Source: an uncultured Actinomycetes bacterium (lineage in GTDB: Bacteria > Actinomycetota > Actinomycetes > Nanopelagicales > Nanopelagicaceae). From it: DNA of 6,242 nt. Of the stretch, positions 5,071 through 6,242 are shown one piece after another. Both the position numbers and the translations under genes were made by a program. Under the pieces are notes generated by a model, which worked only from the letters and a program-made list of their open reading frames with translations, was not told the origin of the DNA and did not search any database. The stretch spans positions 1 through 6,242 of the forward strand of contig CAIKID010000142.1 of NCBI GenBank assembly GCA_903827345.1, given 5' to 3'. Each line of letters starts with the position of its first letter. Position 1 is the stretch's first letter.

Positions 5071-6242
5071 GTGAGCGGTTTTGGATTCTTCCCCAGCGAG
5101 GGTTTCTTCAACGCTGGAACAAGCGGCGGGCCCGGTTCGCCGATGCTGCAAGCAAATGTTATGCGTGATGCCGCCCGCAAATTCTTAGCGACTCACAATG
5201 ACCTCCCCGTGGGGCGTGAGGATCTCCGCAAAGCGCAGGAGGCGATCGATATTGCCAATACCTGGATAGAAGAGCAGACCCAATTTCCCGCCACCGTCAC
5301 CAATGCAGATGTGGCCTGGAGTCGTAAAGATTGGATTGATCACTCCATCAATGGTTGGCAGAAGTTGGTGGAGCCATTGGCAGAGGGAATGGTCGAAGCG
5401 CTCGGCAAGGTTTTGAAGGAGATGGGGCCTGCCGAGATGGGGCCACAAGAGGGGTTCCTCCCCGTTATGCGCGGCTTTATGGGGCGGCTAATTGCGACTC
5501 AGCTCGGTCAATCGATCGGAACTCTCTCCATTGGATTGACAGGTTCGCAGGATGCCGCGATTCCACTCTTTGAAAAATCCGGTGCGCACTTAATTCCACA
5601 AAACATCGCTGCATGGGGTGATGGTTTAGAAATTCCCGAGCAAGAGATATCTATCTATATGGCGCTGCGTGAAGTTGCAGCCCAGCGATTGTTTGCTCAC
5701 ACTCCTTGGCTCAGTGCATATATCCGCGATCTCCTTGCGAGTTATGGCAGCGGAATCACAGTAGATATTGATTCTATTCAACGCCAAGCTGAGAGCGCGA
5801 TGAGCTCTGGTGAACTCGACATCAATAATCCAGAATCAATAACCATGGCAATTAATCAAGGAATGTTCCAACCAGAACAGAGCATCGCGCAAACTGCTGC
5901 GCTAGCAAAACTTGAAATTACATTTGCACTCATTGAGGGTTGGATTGATCACGTTACATCGCTCGCCGCAAAAGATCGCTTGCCATCACTTTCAGCGTTA
6001 CAAGAAAGTTATCGTCGCTCCCGCATTGAGAGCGCGCCGACGCAACAACTCTTTGCCATGTTATTGGGATTACAAATCTCTCCGCGGTTGACGCGCGAGT
6101 GTTCATATTTTTGGAGTGAGATCTATTCAATAAGTGGTGGATCCGATGGCGGAGTAGCAACCCGAGATCATCGTTGGGAAGATTCTGCTCTGCTTCCCAC
6201 GGCTAGCGATCTCGCCGATCCAGCTGGGTTTTTAGTGAGCAC
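5071..6242 (+). CDS. DUF2342/Zincin_2 family protein (putative zinc-dependent metalloprotease), C-terminus cut off
   Basis: 390 residues are visible, open to the window edge. They resemble the actinobacterial Zincin_2/DUF2342 family, including Rv3195, annotated as putative hydrolases or metalloproteases of unknown substrate. A Gly/Phe-rich N-terminus (1-24) precedes a helical domain with FLATHNDLPVGREDLRKA, IANTWIEEQTQFPATVT, AWSRKDWIDHSINGWQKLVEPLAE (starting near residue 82) and GRLIATQLGQSIGTLS. The family-typical ALREVAAQRLFAHTPWLSAY, GMFQPEQS and ALIEGWIDHVT follow, and near the edge LLPTASDLADP. No HExxH zinc motif is present in the visible part. The GTG at 5071 is the first possible start in frame, because a TGA lies at 5056-5058. 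An AGG (5063-5065) five bases upstream serves as a modest ribosome site. The gene is head-to-head with the UPF0182 operon, as in mycobacteria. Family membership is fairly firm; peptidase activity is not shown. Confidence 0.87.
   Translation, partial: MSGFGFFPSEGFFNAGTSGGPGSPMLQANVMRDAARKFLATHNDLPVGREDLRKAQEAIDIANTWIEEQTQFPATVTNADVAWSRKDWIDHSINGWQKLVEPLAEGMVEALGKVLKEMGPAEMGPQEGFLPVMRGFMGRLIATQLGQSIGTLSIGLTGSQDAAIPLFEKSGAHLIPQNIAAWGDGLEIPEQEISIYMALREVAAQRLFAHTPWLSAYIRDLLASYGSGITVDIDSIQRQAESAMSSGELDINNPESITMAINQGMFQPEQSIAQTAALAKLEITFALIEGWIDHVTSLAAKDRLPSLSALQESYRRSRIESAPTQQLFAMLLGLQISPRLTRECSYFWSEIYSISGGSDGGVATRDHRWEDSALLPTASDLADPAGFLVS

Noticed and set aside
5185..6160. Reading frames of 68-87 residues on either strand within the Zincin_2 gene
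   Set aside because: They are shadows of the continuous plus-strand frame from 5071, which alone matches a known family.

Overview
The window looks like chromosomal DNA from an actinobacterium of moderate GC content. The evidence is a UPF0182-family membrane protein head-to-head with a DUF2342/Zincin_2-type protein, an arrangement known from mycobacteria and other Actinobacteria, plus an initiator tRNA and a 6-phosphogluconolactonase of actinobacterial flavour. Two genes start exactly where a leaderless transcript would begin, which is also common in this phylum. A freshwater lineage such as the Nanopelagicales is a guess from the fairly low GC content and is not shown by the sequence.

Layout, left to right. 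The left edge cuts a minus-strand pgl gene (6-phosphogluconolactonase, pentose phosphate pathway), which has its own SD and a TATAAT element. Going away from it on the plus strand is a RelE/HigB-like toxin gene (678-1184). It meets a minus-strand Xre-type antitoxin gene (1181-1528) tail to tail, and the two stop codons overlap. This convergent layout differs from the usual one-operon toxin-antitoxin module and is the most interesting feature of the window. Next, on the minus strand, come a terminator, the initiator tRNA-Met (1668-1741), a second terminator and the large UPF0182 gene (1828-4707). A 76-residue single-pass membrane protein gene lies only 9 bp upstream of UPF0182 and is probably its operon partner. 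A 123-bp divergent intergenic region with an imperfect palindrome separates this pair from the plus-strand Zincin_2 gene, which runs off the right edge.

Functionally there are three units: central carbon metabolism (pgl), a probable toxin-antitoxin pair in an unusual orientation between pgl and the initiator tRNA, and a conserved actinobacterial envelope locus of unknown function (UPF0182, small membrane protein and Zincin_2). I see no CRISPR array, insertion sequence, rRNA or replication origin. No gene-free stretch exceeds 300 bases.
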